Source: Cryptomeria japonica (lineage: Eukaryota; Streptophyta; Pinopsida; Cupressales; Cupressaceae). From it: a DNA stretch of 64,000 nucleotides. The stretch is taken from the NCBI RefSeq assembly GCF_030272615.1, contig NC_081415.1, positions 267,480,425 to 267,544,424 of the forward strand, read 5' to 3'. This document shows, piece after piece, positions 1-11,316 of this stretch. A model generated the notes under the pieces. The model was not told where the DNA came from. It was given only the letters and a program-made list of their open reading frames with translations, and did no database searches. The translations under genes were made by a program, and so were the position numbers. Each line of letters begins with the position of its first letter. Position 1 is the stretch's first letter.

Positions 1-918
1 TGGAAGAGCCAAGTCTAAAGTCCGCCATACCTTGGAGAGGCATCCAAAGTCCGCCAAAATTTGAAGAAGATTGAGATAAAATTCAAAAAATCCACCTACA
101 CATTGAAAAGTCAAACAAAGATGCCAGTGATGTCACAAAATTCACTGGGATTTCAAAATTAAATCCAAAATGAAGAAATATAAAAAAAAAAATCCTCAAG
201 ATATTAATTCAAAATGGAAAGTTTTTTTGAGAGGGAATATTGGAGAATTGATGAATATCTTCAAACTTAAATCAAAATGGAAAGTTTTTTTTTAGAATTA
301 GATGTATGAGTTGGATGATTTTAGGGGTTTTGCTTGAAGATTTAACCTCGTCTACAAATACTTCATTATCAACTTCATTATTACACCAAGAAGTTCAAAG
401 TTACTAAGGAGAGCTTAGTGAAGTATGTCAGTTTGAAAATCATCTAGAGAAAATTCTAGATATTGCTGGAAGTGGGATAATATTTTTTGGCAGAAGGTTT
501 AAAGATTTCTGGAGAAAGGCAACTAGTACGAGGAAGAATCATCCAAACTTTTCTGAATTTTCTGAACATTTTGGAGAAAATTCTAGCCTTACTTCTATCC
601 AAGTCAGAGGTGAAATTAAAATTGTGAATTTTCTGAATATTTTCCAGAATTTAATAAATGATTTTTTCAAAAATTTTGGAGGAAGAAAATCATTTTTTTG
701 GCTAAGTATGAAATTTTTTTGGAAGTTTTGACAGTTGGTGGTAACCACAACCAGCCTTAAGACTGAGGGTTTTAAGGTGAAAATTTGATTTTTATGGCTT
801 AAGTATGAGAATTAAAAAAATGGAAAATTTTCCAACACTTAGTCATTTCACAGCCCCGTTATTTTCAAAACTTTGCAAATCATTTTCTAACTTTAAAATT
901 TCGATTGTTTGCCTGCAG
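1..918. other. AT-rich leader upstream of unknown gene copy 1
   Basis: No convincing ORF. The stretch is AT-rich and contains a short direct repeat (CAAAATGGAAAGTTTTTTT near 211 and 271) and several runs resembling GAATTTTCTGAACATTTTGG that partly fold back on themselves. It ends in a pyrimidine-rich run and TTTGCCTGCAG at 908-918, a good splice acceptor placed just before the reading frame of the unknown gene. It may be the leader or intron of that element; its 5' end lies outside the window. Confidence 0.4.
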
Positions 919-3900
919 GCCCTAGACATTATGAAATTCTAGGTAGACAAAGATGCTCCTCCAGAGTCGATGATGACTTCCAAGTGGAAGAACATCAGTG
1001 ACACCAACCTCGGACACATCAATCTGAGGGAGTTTAAGAAGCAAATGTTTGGTCTGGACAACCTTGTGCCTACCACCATTGCGCGAAAAATGATGAAGAG
1101 TGGTATCGTGCACGCTGTTGGCTTCCTCCCCACCATGCAGTGCAATGAACTAGTAGTCAAATGTGCCAAACACTACAACCCCATCAGTAAGGATATTGTT
1201 GCACCTGATGGAAGGGTGTTGGCGAATGTCAGCGATGAGGCCATCAGAGAGGCCTTCAGGATCCCCGAGTACCACAACACAGTATATATGACGAAGGACG
1301 AAGCTGACAATTTGTACCACGACCACCTAGAAGAATATGATGCCATAGTTAACCACTCCTGGCTAGACAAGCCGAGGAAGGGCGCCTCCAAACTCCAGAG
1401 AAAGAGCCCAGTACGAGCATACTTCAAGGAGGACATTGGGGACATGATTGTCCTACTCAATAGAATAATAGGGAATCCTCAGGGAGCTCCATTCGAACCC
1501 TGGATGTATTATTTCATTAATGAAATAATCAATGGAGTAAAAATGATAGACTGGGCCAGGATGATTAGTGACAACCTAGACAGCCAGCTACGGAACCTGG
1601 AGACGAATAGGACTTTCTTCATGAGTTCTTACTTGTTTTATTCCTTGGCCAGGACCTACAGGTACAGAGGTCTCACTTGCAGAGGAGACGTTGGGAACAA
1701 GGAGAACCAATTTCCAGTGTACGATTGCTATCCCCAGCTCCACATGGAGGAGAAGTTCCATTTTAAAAGGGTGAATGATACCTTCCTGATGCACATCACC
1801 CGGACACTTCAAGGTGGCTTGCACCAGAGGCTCTCTCAAGAGTCTATGGACTTCATTGGTCTGTTCGGGTGTTGGTACATATAATATCCAAAATTCACTT
1901 ACCTCCGAATTCAGGGATTCTCCAGGCCTCCATACAAGCTTCCAGCTTACCCTACCAATCGAGTGGTGTTGCTCGAGGTTGTGAGACAATTGGAGGAGTA
2001 TATAGTGATTCAAAGGGATAAGCAGAAGAAGGCAGGGACGTCCTCACTTACAATCGATAATGGGCTGGAAACATGTCCATCATCACAAGCTGCAACCACC
2101 ACTGAGAAGGAGCTGGCTTGGTATCCCTTCTATCAATACAAGGCAAGAAAGGATTTCGATCCATTCCACAGGATAAAAAAGACTGAAGGGACAACGTTTG
2201 AGCACAGACTAGATCTAGAAGACTACTGGGCTAATGCAGCTAATAGTTTCAAGATCCGGAAGAGGTTCTGGTCAAGAATTCCTTTGAGTATGGTGAGAGC
2301 AACGGAAGTATTCCGAGTTGCTGATCAGGTAGAAGAAAGCCTAGGAACTTCAGCAGCCGGGCTTTGAAAAGATGAAGAATGAACCCTTAGTTTTAATAGA
2401 TTGGACAGAGGGAGAGAAATCGGATCTAGCAGACCTCATGAGGTCGGTGGTTGAGTACTCAAGGTGGTGGGCGTCTGAAAAGACAAAACAGTTGAAGGCC
2501 AAAGGTATGACTTTGACTTATGAATTAATGGGAGTAGATGATACTCTGTCCGTCGACCTTTGTACCTCCGCCAGTGATGCTCGAAATCCAGAAAGTGTTG
2601 GGTCTCAAAAGAGGAAGGAGTTGGGTGGAAGCTCCACAAAGGTTGCAGGGAAAAGGGTCGTAGGTGAGAGAAGAGAATCCAGCGAAAGTCGCTCCATCCT
2701 AAGTGTTGCTTCCATTGCGCTTGATCAGAGTGCAATTGGGGAGCAAGAGATGAACATCTGTGTGATTAATGATGAAGTAAAGTGCTTTCCCAGCCAGATG
2801 AGGAAGTGGTGGAAAAGGTCTTCCAAAGTCCGGACAGGGGGCAAATTGAAGCACCTACATTCTTCTTGGATGGCATACCAGTGAACCCAGGAGAGGCAGA
2901 TGATGAGTTTGATCGGAACACTGTAGAACAATCAACCATTCTGGATTGGCTGAGAGCAAGGATAAAGGCCAAGGTTCCCAAGGAGGCCCACTTAGCCGAG
3001 GAGGTCACCGCAGCATTCCTAGAGAATGTGAATGAACCCGCTATAGCTAAACCGCCCAAACCAGCCAAGAAGATTTCCCTGATTCAGAGAGACAATGTCG
3101 GATTCAGGACTATCCAGATAGCTGTGCCCAAAGAAGGGAAGACAAGGGACAATGTCACAGCAGATGATTACAAGGTTACCACCATAGAGATGGGTAAGCC
3201 TACCCAGGGCCAAGAGATCCAATATTTTGATGACTCCTGCAACGTTCTAAAGACGAGGTTGGCTCATGAGAAGGAAAAGAGGAAGAAAGTGGAAGAAGAG
3301 AACCAACAGTGGAAGAAGTATGTTCTCCATCTTACCAGCCCGCTCAACCATGAAGTCCCGGCTACTCCACCACAGCCTCTTCAGCAGGGATCAATGAAGG
3401 ACTATGATGATATGAAGGGCTCGTACACTCAAGAAAAGGAATGGATTTCAGACGCTTCGGTGCGTGCTGACACCCTGGTGGAAAACTTAGTATCGGCACA
3501 TGAGGCAACTTCTTCATTGATTGATCGTATCCAGGATCTAGCATCCAATTGGGAAGAAGTGGATGAAATTCAGAATGAAATACTCCCTCACCTAAAGGTT
3601 ATCTGAGGCATGTCAAAGAGGAGCTTAGTGGATGCAGGCATCATACAGACAGGAGACAAGTATGACTTCGGCACGTGGTACTATACTCTGGTCACTCGGA
3701 TTGAGGTTCTGAAGAAATCCGAGACCCAGTGTTTTGAGACAGAGGCAAGTGTTAGAAAGATCCTGGGCAAGGTATTCTGTGTGGCATCAGAGATTTGGAA
3801 GAAGGAAAGCCTAAGGGAGAAGCATTTACAAGCAGAGAACCTGAGAGCCAGGATTCAAGCAAGCTTCTTCCGGGATTCAGGGATGATTGACAAAGGCGAT

Positions 3901-4113
3901 CTTTCAAAAATTGCAAACTTCCTCTCCATTGATGACAACTTCCTCACCCAAGCAGTGGAGTGGGAAGGCATCCTTGCCACATGCGTCGACGATGTGGACC
4001 TCATCGACTTCCAGATTGGCGGTTTGCCAAGTGTCACCATGGAGGAGGTCAAGCTCATTGTGTCCAGATACATTGAATCTCTGAAAGAGGAAAGTGGCCA
4101 CTCACCTCAGTGA
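919..4113 (+). pseudogene. Unknown element-borne protein, copy 1 (broken, about 1,065 codons)
   Basis: I do not recognise this protein family. One reading frame runs from a likely splice acceptor at 918 to a stop at 4113. It is broken by stops within the first codons (before the ATG at 970), at 1882 and at 3604, and by two compensating frameshifts near 2366 and between about 2775 and 2884. The frame resumes with matching sequence after each break, so this is one decayed gene. It aligns along its N-terminal half with copy 2 (12606-16758). Shared blocks are DIGDMIVLLNRIIG versus DISDMITLLSRIMG, ISDNL followed by a SYL block, LPAYPTNRVVLLEVVRQL versus LPRYPTDKIILMELTRQL, and KARKDFD. The middle is acidic and low in complexity; a Lys/Glu-rich coiled coil lies at about 3240-3330. 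No RT, integrase, protease or zinc-knuckle motif is visible. It may be a gag-like or transposon-associated protein; a distant link to plant transposon-associated domains is only a guess. Confidence 0.6.
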
Positions 4114-4997
4114 AATTAGCAGCTGCGCCACTTGTCACTCTTTCATTTGTTTGAACTGATAGTATTTCGGGAAACCCTAATTAGGGTTTAGGACTTTCAA
4201 TCTTGGCCCTTGATCACTGTTTGATCTCGGCCGTTCATTTATTTTTGAGAAACTATATAAGGTTGCCTCCTCTCATTTGAAAAGGGTGAGGTTTTTGATG
4301 TATTGTTGCTTAAGGTCATTTCCAGATAATATATTGCATGTGCGTTGCTTTGTAATCTCTATTATTTGAATGATTTGCATGGTTTCAATTGCCTCAACAC
4401 TTAGTTAGAATTAATCTAGATTTGCTTTCATTGCTATTAAGTTGAATGAAGGATTTGATAAGTGTCAAAACTATGTTGTATCTCCGCTCATACTTTTGGT
4501 AAATGTAAATGGATGATTTCCATTCTATCGTGCAAAGTTAGTCTGAGCCCGTCCCCCGTGCATCCCATCATCTCGATCATAAGCACAACCCATTGAAGAT
4601 TGCACCGGCCTTGTGTAGTTGTCCCTAGTGTGGCGAAGCAAGGTTTGGTTTCTCGAGAGCACCCAGTCGATACCGTCTCCAGAATTCGTAGGATTAGATT
4701 AGCCTTCCTAAACCCTATCCCTTTTTCCATTTCTTTTGAAAGTCTAAATCTCAAAAAATTCCCAAAAAAAAGAAGAGCCTAAAATTGCTAAATCCATCTA
4801 AGTCCAACAGTTCAAGATACTTGTCAAACGTAAGTCCCCCTTGAAATTTCAGCATACACTACCCAAGAAGCTATTCCACTAAAGTCGCTTGTTCGCACAT
4901 ATAGACCTTGGAATCAGTAGTGATTTTTCAGGAGAGGATAGAATACCTTCGGGTATCCTATCCTAATGTTTGGTAGATGATAAAACAGACACCAACA
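4114..4997 (+). mobile_element. LTR-like unit A, directly after copy 1
   Basis: This starts at the stop codon of copy 1 and ends at the string ACAGACACCAACA. It shares order and motifs with 8473-9702 and 22502-23582: telo-box palindrome, TATA box, an AATTTGCATGGTTTC-like block, TAAGTCCCC, an AGAGGATA...GGTAT block, and a terminal ...CAACA. It is clearly more diverged than the other two are from each other, so it is a relative and not the partner LTR of 8473-9702. The natural reading is a 3' LTR with promoter and 3'-end signals for the element carrying copy 1. Its 5' edge and any target duplication could not be located. Confidence 0.5.
4172..4260 (+). promoter_or_regulatory. Back-to-back telo-box palindrome and TATA box
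   Basis: The perfect 18-bp palindrome AAACCCTAATTAGGGTTT (4172-4189) is two plant telo-boxes (AAACCCTA) in opposite orientation. It is followed by a CTCGGCC motif and TATATAA at 4254-4260. The same arrangement recurs at 8729 and 22731. Telo-boxes are known plant promoter elements bound by Myb-like/TRB factors; promoter activity here is inferred. Confidence 0.6.
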
Positions 4998-5030
4998 GGA
5001 CCTCAAGATGATGAAAGCTAGCCTCAAATG

Positions 5031-8000
5031 AGGATTTCGCTCCTGACCCTTCCAAAGGGTCCAGAGCGGAGGATGAAGGGTCAGGAGCGAAATCCTCCCT
5101 TTTTGCCTTCCTTTGGCCTTAAAACCTAGTCTAACCTTGCCTGGACCCAGATGAGTGATGGAATATCTTGATAGTGAAAGAAGGAAGTTGATTTGATCAA
5201 GTTTGGTGGAGAATGAAGTGAACCTAAGTGAGAAGCTAGCCAAGAGTGGGATTTTCGCTCCTGACCCTTCCAAAGGGTCCAGAGCGAAAATCCCCTTAAA
5301 CATCAAATTCTCACTTATCAAGGCCAGGATCATAGCTTCCTTAGGCATAGTAAGGGCAATTTGATACGTTCTAGCCCTAGGGAGTGATTGATGGTGGATG
5401 AGATGAAGGATTTTGGTCAAAAGGGTGAATTTCGCTCCTGACCCTTCCATAGGGTCCAAAGCGAAATTCTTGAAAACTCTCATTTTTCCCTTGGCTAAAG
5501 TCAGGATCTTGATGGAGATGCGTGAAGAAGGATCTATGTTTGCCTCTCAAAGAGAATTGGAGTTGAAAAGGTCAAGAGTCAAGCTCAAATCTTGATTTTC
5601 GCTCTTGACCCTTCCAAAGGGTCCAGAGCGAAAATCTTTGTAGCCCACATTCCCAATTTTGGCTAAGTGTTGGTTTCTAGGGCATGTTTGAGGATGAATT
5701 GGTATGTTCTTGTCTTGAGATGGAATTGGTTGATTTTGAAGAGCAAGATTTTGGCCTAAAGGAGAATTTCGCTCCTAAACCTTCCAAAGGGTCCAAAGCG
5801 AAATTCATCATAGACTTCATTTGCTACCTTGCTTGAGCTTGAAACCTTGTCCTTTGGTGGAAAATGATCTAAGTTTGCTTCGTGATGTGGTTTGAAGTTG
5901 GAAAAGTGAGTGATCAAGCCTAGAATGAGATTTTCGCTCCTGACCCTTCCAAAGGGTCCAGAACGAAAATCCTCTTAAAGCTCATTTCCTCCCTAGTTTG
6001 ACTAAATTTTGATTTGCAGGGTATCTTGAAAGGAAGGATGGACATCTTGTAGCCTTTGGAAATGTTTGGAAGCATTGAAATGTGAAGGATTTTGGACCAA
6101 AAGATGAATTTCGCTCCAAACCCTTCCAAAGGCTCCAGAGCGAAATTCCTAAAAACCCTTATTTTCTTAGCAAAATCAACTCAAACTTGGGTTTCTATAA
6201 CTTGGATGTGAGGGGAGAAGTGTTTTCTTGCCTTTTAAGGTGGATTCAAGTTGAAATGATGGAGGAGTGAGCCTAAAACAAGATTTTCGCTCTTGACCCT
6301 TCCAAAGGGTCCAGAGCGAAAATCCTAAAACCCATCATTTTCTCCAAAATTTGTGCCAAGCCATGCCTAGACTAAGGTGAAGGATGCCCTTGAGATTGCC
6401 CTTGAATTGATTGTTGTCTCAAAAAATGATGATTTTGGGCTAGAGGAAGAATTTCGCTCCTGATCCTTCCAAAGGGTCCAAGGCGAAATTCATTATAGGT
6501 CTTGTCCCTGGCCATGATTTCTAGCGAAATTCTCTTTTCTAGTCACTTTGAGGTCAAGCGAAATGTTGCAAGCATAGGAGAGGGATCCAAAGATAAGTGT
6601 CCAAGTAAACAAAGTGAAAAGAATGGAATTGAGTGAGGATAAACAAGCAAATCATGAAATTCGCTCCTAACCCTTCCAAAGGGTCCAAGGCGAAATTGTG
6701 CAAAACCTATGTTTTCCCTCAAATTTATGCCAAGTCTAGTGTGGGTCAAGATTCGAGGTGTCCTTAGGCATGTCCTTGAATTGTCAAGAGTCATCAAATA
6801 TGAAGAAATGAGCTCAAAATGAGAATTTCGCTCCTGACCCTTCCAAAGGGTCCAGAGCGAATTTTCTCAAAACCAACTTTTTTCGCAATTTTGTGCCAAG
6901 CCTAGTGCTGACTAAGGTGAGTTTTGATGGGAGATGTCCTTAGAAATAACTTTGACTTCTCAATGATTATCAAATGTGAAGGAATTGAGCCTAAAAAGTG
7001 ATTTTCGCTCCTGACCCTTCCAAAGGGTCCAGAGCGAAAATCTTAAAAACCATCTTTTCTTCCAAAATTTGAGCAAAGTCAAACCTGGACAAGGGTGAGA
7101 GAAGTCATTTGGATTGCCTTAGAGTGGATTTTAGTCACCAAGAATGCAAATTTTGAAGCCAAAATGAGAATTTCGCTCCTGACCCTTCCAAAGGGTCCAA
7201 AGCAAAATTCCTAGGATCACCCTTTTTTCCTTGCAAATCAAGTCAAGTTTTTGGTTTTTATGGCCTAGATAGGAGTGAGGCAATGTGTCCTTGATCTTGG
7301 AGGTGGATTGGAGTTGAAAAGATGAGGAAATAAGCCTAAAATAAGATTTTCGCTCCTAACCCTTCCAAAGGGTCCAGAGCGAAAATCCTAAAAACCATCT
7401 TATCCTCCAAATTTTGTGCTAAGTCAGGCCTAGTCTAGGGTGAGAAAAGCTATTTGGAATGCCTTGGAAAGATATTTGACCTTCAAAAGTGTGAATTTTG
7501 AGCTAAAAGGTGAATTTCGCTCCTGACCCTTCCAAAGGGTCCAGAGCGAAATTCTTCATCTACCTATTTCCTCTTTGTGTCAAGTCAAAACTAGGAGTCC
7601 TAAGGCGTAGTTGAGGTTGAAATGATGTTACTTTGCCCTGCAAGATGAATTGAAGTGAAGAAAATGAAGAGTTGTGACCTAAAAGGTGACTTTCGCTCCT
7701 GACCCTTCCGGAGGGTCCAGAGCAAAATTCCCAATTTCACTCAAATTGCTCATGATAGAGGTCAAGGCGTGGATCCCTGGGCTCTAGAGGAAGGAAAACT
7801 AGTGTGTGCTTGCCTTGGAAGATATTTTGGAGAGGAAACATGATAGGTTTTGTCCTAAAAAGTGAATTTCGCTCCTAACCCTTCCGAAGGGTCCAGAGCG
7901 AAATTCTTAAAAACCTCTCTTTTGCCCCAAATTTGCATCAAGATTGGTGTTGGTTGAGAATGAGGGCGTCCTTGGGCATGTATCTAAGCAAGTACGGTTG

Positions 8001-8072
8001 CAAAGTGAGAACAATTTGAGCCAAGAATGCAAATTTCGCTCCTGACCCTCCAGAGGGTCCAGGGCGAAATTC
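5031..8072. repeat. Tandem array 1: about 172-bp units each with a hairpin palindrome (18 units)
   Basis: Each unit has a 37- to 43-bp near-perfect palindrome made of the arm TTTCGCTCCTGACCCTT, a CCA centre and the arm AAGGGTCCAGAGCGAAA. Copies begin near 5034, 5251, 5427, 5595, 5764, 5929, 6105, 6279, 6448, 6656, 6822, 6992, 7167, 7344, 7511, 7687, 7863 and 8032. Most steps are 165-177 bp; two are longer (217 and 208). The first unit has an extra inverted half-copy. Spacers are diverged but share a GAGCCTAAAATGAG-like lead and a AAAACC...TTTCCTCCAAATTTGTGCCAAG-like tail. Cores mostly alternate GATTTTCGCTC and GAATTTCGCTC, which gives a dimeric period near 345 bp. The palindrome is far better conserved than the spacers. 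Open frames across the array (peptide FALDPLEGSGAK and similar) come from the repeat and are not genes. Confidence 0.9.
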
Positions 8073-8472
8073 TTATAGGGCCTGTCCTTGGAAAGAATCT
8101 TGAACAAACTTCATTTTGATGTCTTCTTGTTGATGATTTAAGGTATAAAATGCTATGTTAGAATAAATATATTATGTGTCCTTAATCATCTTATGGTTTG
8201 TCTTGCAGATGAAAGAAGACCAGGCCAGATCAAGGACAACCTCCACAAGACCAGACCAAGACAAGGACAACCTTCTCCAGTCCAGCATCAACAAGGACAA
8301 CCTTCTCCAGTCCAACATCAACAAGGACGACCTTCTTCAGTCTAGCATCATTAGGGACGACATCTTCCAGTCCAGCATTCCAAGGAAAGGTACACCATCC
8401 ATCCGCACATCAAAGACAAAGGAGGTTAGAGCAAGGATCAATTGGAGAAGCAGACAGTTTCAGAAGAGTTAA
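8073..8472 (+). other. Conserved mini-intron-like segment and 30-bp minisatellite downstream of array 1
   Basis: AAG|GTATAAAATG at 8143 and TTGTCTTGCAG| ending at 8208 look like splice donor and acceptor around a 66-nt segment. The same block, with AAG|GTAAGAAATG and TTGTTTTGCAG, follows array 2 (22071-22135). After it lie four 30-bp repeats (about 8261-8384, core AAGGACAACCTTCTCCAG). The 98-codon ORF through them (8176-8472) is not conserved in frame with the equivalent region near 22380-22501, so I treat this as transcribed but probably noncoding. Confidence 0.45.
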
Positions 8473-9702
8473 CTAAAGTTAGCTTCTCAACATCATCAAA
8501 TTGAATATCTACCAAGTTGCAAGTGTCAGACAAGGTGGCATCCCAGTCATCACTCCTCCAGTCGGATTGGTCCACCTTAGTGTATCCAGATTCAATGTAC
8601 CTGACTCATCAAAGATGACACAAACTTCGATGTACCTACCCCGGATATCCATTGGTCGAATATTCCAAAGAAGACATGTGTCCAAATAATGCAATTATTT
8701 CATTGGCTTGAATTGAGTTTGTTGTAACAAACCCTAATTAGGGTTTTCATTGTAAAATCTCGGCCATTGATCTAGAATTGATCTGAGCCATTGAATTGTA
8801 TTGAGAGCGCTATATAAGCCCTGGCTCCTCATTTGTAAAAAATATATAGTTAGTCAATAATTAGTCAATAGTAGTTAGAAGGTGAATAGTTAGAAATAGT
8901 GAATAGTCTGTTGATAGAATAGCAATTAAAGTAGAATAGAAAGAGAAGGCAAAGATTGTTGCCAAGATGTTGTTGTAAAAGACTTGTAAAACTTCATTGA
9001 AGAAATGATGAAATTTATGGGTCAATTCAACAATTTGCATGGTCTCTATTCTTCTCATATTTGATTTATGTTATTAGATGAGTGGAAGAAATGTGTTTGA
9101 TTGATGGTGAAATTCGTATATCCACACTACTAGCAATTTGTTGATTGTAGATTTGCCTTGTGTAGTCAACTAGAATCATTCAGTTTAAGCTTAACTTCAA
9201 TTGTCGCTTCTTCATTGATATGCATCAGCCTGATGGTCTCTATGCCTGTAGCGATGATTTGAACATCATAAAGTTTTCCTCCGAAGATCACACTAACCTT
9301 GTGGAGATGGTCCTAGGATGTCAAAACAAGACTTAGTTAGAATTTCATCAAAGATCATTCATTTCTCCTACATTCTTAGTGTCAGAATTAGATCCTTCCC
9401 TCGCCCTCATCCTTTTTTCCTTTTTTCAAAAATCTAGGCTAGTGAAATCCTGTGTTTCAGTAATATTCAAAGCACATCAGATGTTCAATCATCAAGTGTA
9501 AGTCCCCTTGTGATTCTAGCAAAATCACATCATACCACAGAGAGCTTATCCACACGTAGAGATCCTACATAACAGAACCTTGAGTTACTCTGACTGATCC
9601 TTCGGCGAGATCTTCAGCAGTCGGGAACTTTGTTCAAGAGAGGATAAGGTACCTTTAGGTATTTTATTCTGTGTTTGGTCATGTACAAAAGACACATCAA
9701 CA
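8473..9702 (+). mobile_element. LTR-like unit A', downstream of array 1
   Basis: This is roughly three-quarters identical by eye, in order along its length, to 22502-23582. Shared landmarks are ATCCAGATTCAATGTACCTG, the telo-box palindrome, TATATAAG, GCATGGT, TAAGTCCCCTTGTGATTC, TTATCCACACGTA, TTTGTTCAAGAGAGGAT and TATTTTATTCTGTGTT, ending at GACACATCAACA. It has the layout of an LTR (promoter, short transcribed part, terminal CA). The exact 5' boundary is uncertain; it could begin anywhere between about 8473 and 8600. Confidence 0.55.
8729..8817 (+). promoter_or_regulatory. Telo-box palindrome and TATA box, second copy
   Basis: AAACCCTAATTAGGGTTT lies at 8729-8746 and GCTATATAAGCC at 8809-8820, with CTCGGCCATTGAT between them. 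The layout matches the copies at 4172 and 22731. Confidence 0.6.
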
Positions 9703-9829
9703 CTACCCCAATAGGGTAAAATTGGCCAATAACTTATTAAATTTCTCCCTGCCATAACACATGTAGCTAAGTTCAACAGTTTGGTTGTTAGATACTACAT
9801 GCATGCACAGGTTCCATTCCTAACAATTG

Positions 9830-10023
9830 ATTCCGGTTTGCTAGGAAACTCCGTCGTGAGGCACGAGAGCTTATCATGACCACCGGGAAGCGTAAGCTTT
9901 ATTTGGTTGGGCGGATAAAACACCCAGGTCATATGTTCGTCTTCCAGATTGCAGATGGAGGTGAGTCTGATGGAAATGGAGACGATACATCCGAAGACAA
10001 AGATTCAGAGAATCATATGTAAT
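9830..10023 (+). pseudogene. Exon-like fragment of an unrecognised protein C-terminus
   Basis: A plus-strand frame reads FARKLRREARELIMTTGK, then a hydrophobic LYLVGRIKHPGHMFVFQIAD block, then an acidic tail rich in Asp, Glu, Ser and Gly ending at TAA (10021-10023). Codon use and the basic-hydrophobic-acidic layout look protein-coding, unlike the surroundings. The frame is closed by TGA just upstream, after ATGCACAG (a possible acceptor), so this could be the last exon of a gene or a captured fragment. I cannot name the family. Confidence 0.35.
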
Positions 10024-11316
10024 GATTGTTAAATGTATTGTATCTTTATTGTAATTAACCAATATGGTCTCATGAAAAAGCTAAGAAAAGGACCTATGAG
10101 GTCTAATGATGTAAATGCAGCAGAAGGTCACCATGTAATATGTAACTAACAGAAAGAAGAGAAAAAACACTAACCTACTAACACTAACTCGAGTCCTTTG
10201 CGCATGATTTAATACCTTTGGTTAATTTTCCTTTCATGAATGCATGCATATTCGTATTTAAATTTTGATTAGTTAATTTAATTATGGCACATTAATTATG
10301 GATATGCATGTTAATCTATCTTCAAGCTATTTCATGCAAACTCTACTTCAACTTCACTTTTCTTATGTTGCATGAGTATCTCATAAATGTTAAGTTATGT
10401 TTTATTTATTTAAATGCATATTAGTTAACTTAGTCTTGCATGTGCATTAAATGAAAAATTACTTAGACTGTAATTATGGATCAATTAAGATGGTTAATTA
10501 GGGTTAGGACTTGCGGGTCCTTACACCTCCCTACTTTCAAGATTTATTTATATTCTTATTGTCTTTCAATATTTTTTATTGAATTATCAGGCTAGCTGTA
10601 GAGATCAATGGTCATGGGAGTGAACTTGGTAGTATAACTGATGGTGGATGCTATGAGGGGGAGAATTTCAATTTGCACGCTAGTTGTATGGAAAGAATGG
10701 ACAAAACGGATTGGACAGATCTCGTGGTGGTGATGAGCATGAATTTTTGTTGCTATTTCTGTGTTTCTTGCTTGTATAGAGTCCCTTGTGGTTGTAGAGG
10801 CAAAATAAAACATATTTTCCATGTGAGTTACTGCTGGGAAGAAAATTTAAGGAACGTTTTTGTAACAATTTGTTATGGCCAGAAAGGGAGGTGTTTGTAG
10901 GGATATGACAGTCATCGAAATATAAAAAATGCATTTACTACTGTATGTTTTAACTTTTACCAAGATGGGTGTAATAGGGTGTGTGGCCTGCTTATTTCTT
11001 GATGATGGCAATGTTAAGTGTTCCACATCCATTATTATTGTTGTGCATACTGTCTTAATTTTTTAACTTTCAAAAAATAGACAACCCCTACAAATTTTTA
11101 CTCAAAATTTGTAGTTTTCTTCTCTAAGGCATGTTTTCCGAGGTTTAAAACTCGTATTGGTTTGCATCTAAGCATGTGTGGGTGTTTTGCCATCTTTGTC
11201 CAAGTTTTGGTCATTTTTGGTTTTCATTCTTCCTCTTATTTGTGCAATTTTGGGTTTTGAGATAGTCTTTGCAAGTGGTAGGAACTTTTGGATGACATTA
11301 CAAGTAAATGCACTTA
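10024..11316. other. AT-rich region with the end of a minus-strand LTR
   Basis: Mostly AT-rich without supportable genes. At 10505-10526 the string GGACTTGCGGGTCCTTACA, read on the minus strand, begins TGTAAGGACCCGCAAGTCC, which looks like an LTR 5' terminus; its other end was not found. A frame at about 10592-10900 (EINGHGSELGSITDGGCYEG...) is open but ends in Cys-rich sequence with no recognisable domain. Confidence 0.3.

Noticed and set aside
4914-8107. Many minus-strand ORFs repeating FALDPLEGSGAK-type peptides across array 1 (also in array 2)
   Set aside because: The peptide comes from translating the palindrome; frames change between units and plus-strand translation gives a similar peptide. 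No continuous frame spans the array.
8176-8472. 98-codon ORF with KDNLLQSSIN repeats as a gene
   Set aside because: Produced by a 30-bp minisatellite; the homologous region at 22380-22501 is open in a different frame.
4114-9702. Units A and A' as the LTR pair of one element enclosing array 1
   Set aside because: They share motifs in order but are far more diverged from each other than A' is from unit C, and no target duplication was seen.
10673-10900. 75-codon plus-strand ORF
   Set aside because: Cys-rich end, no domain, no conserved copy in the window.
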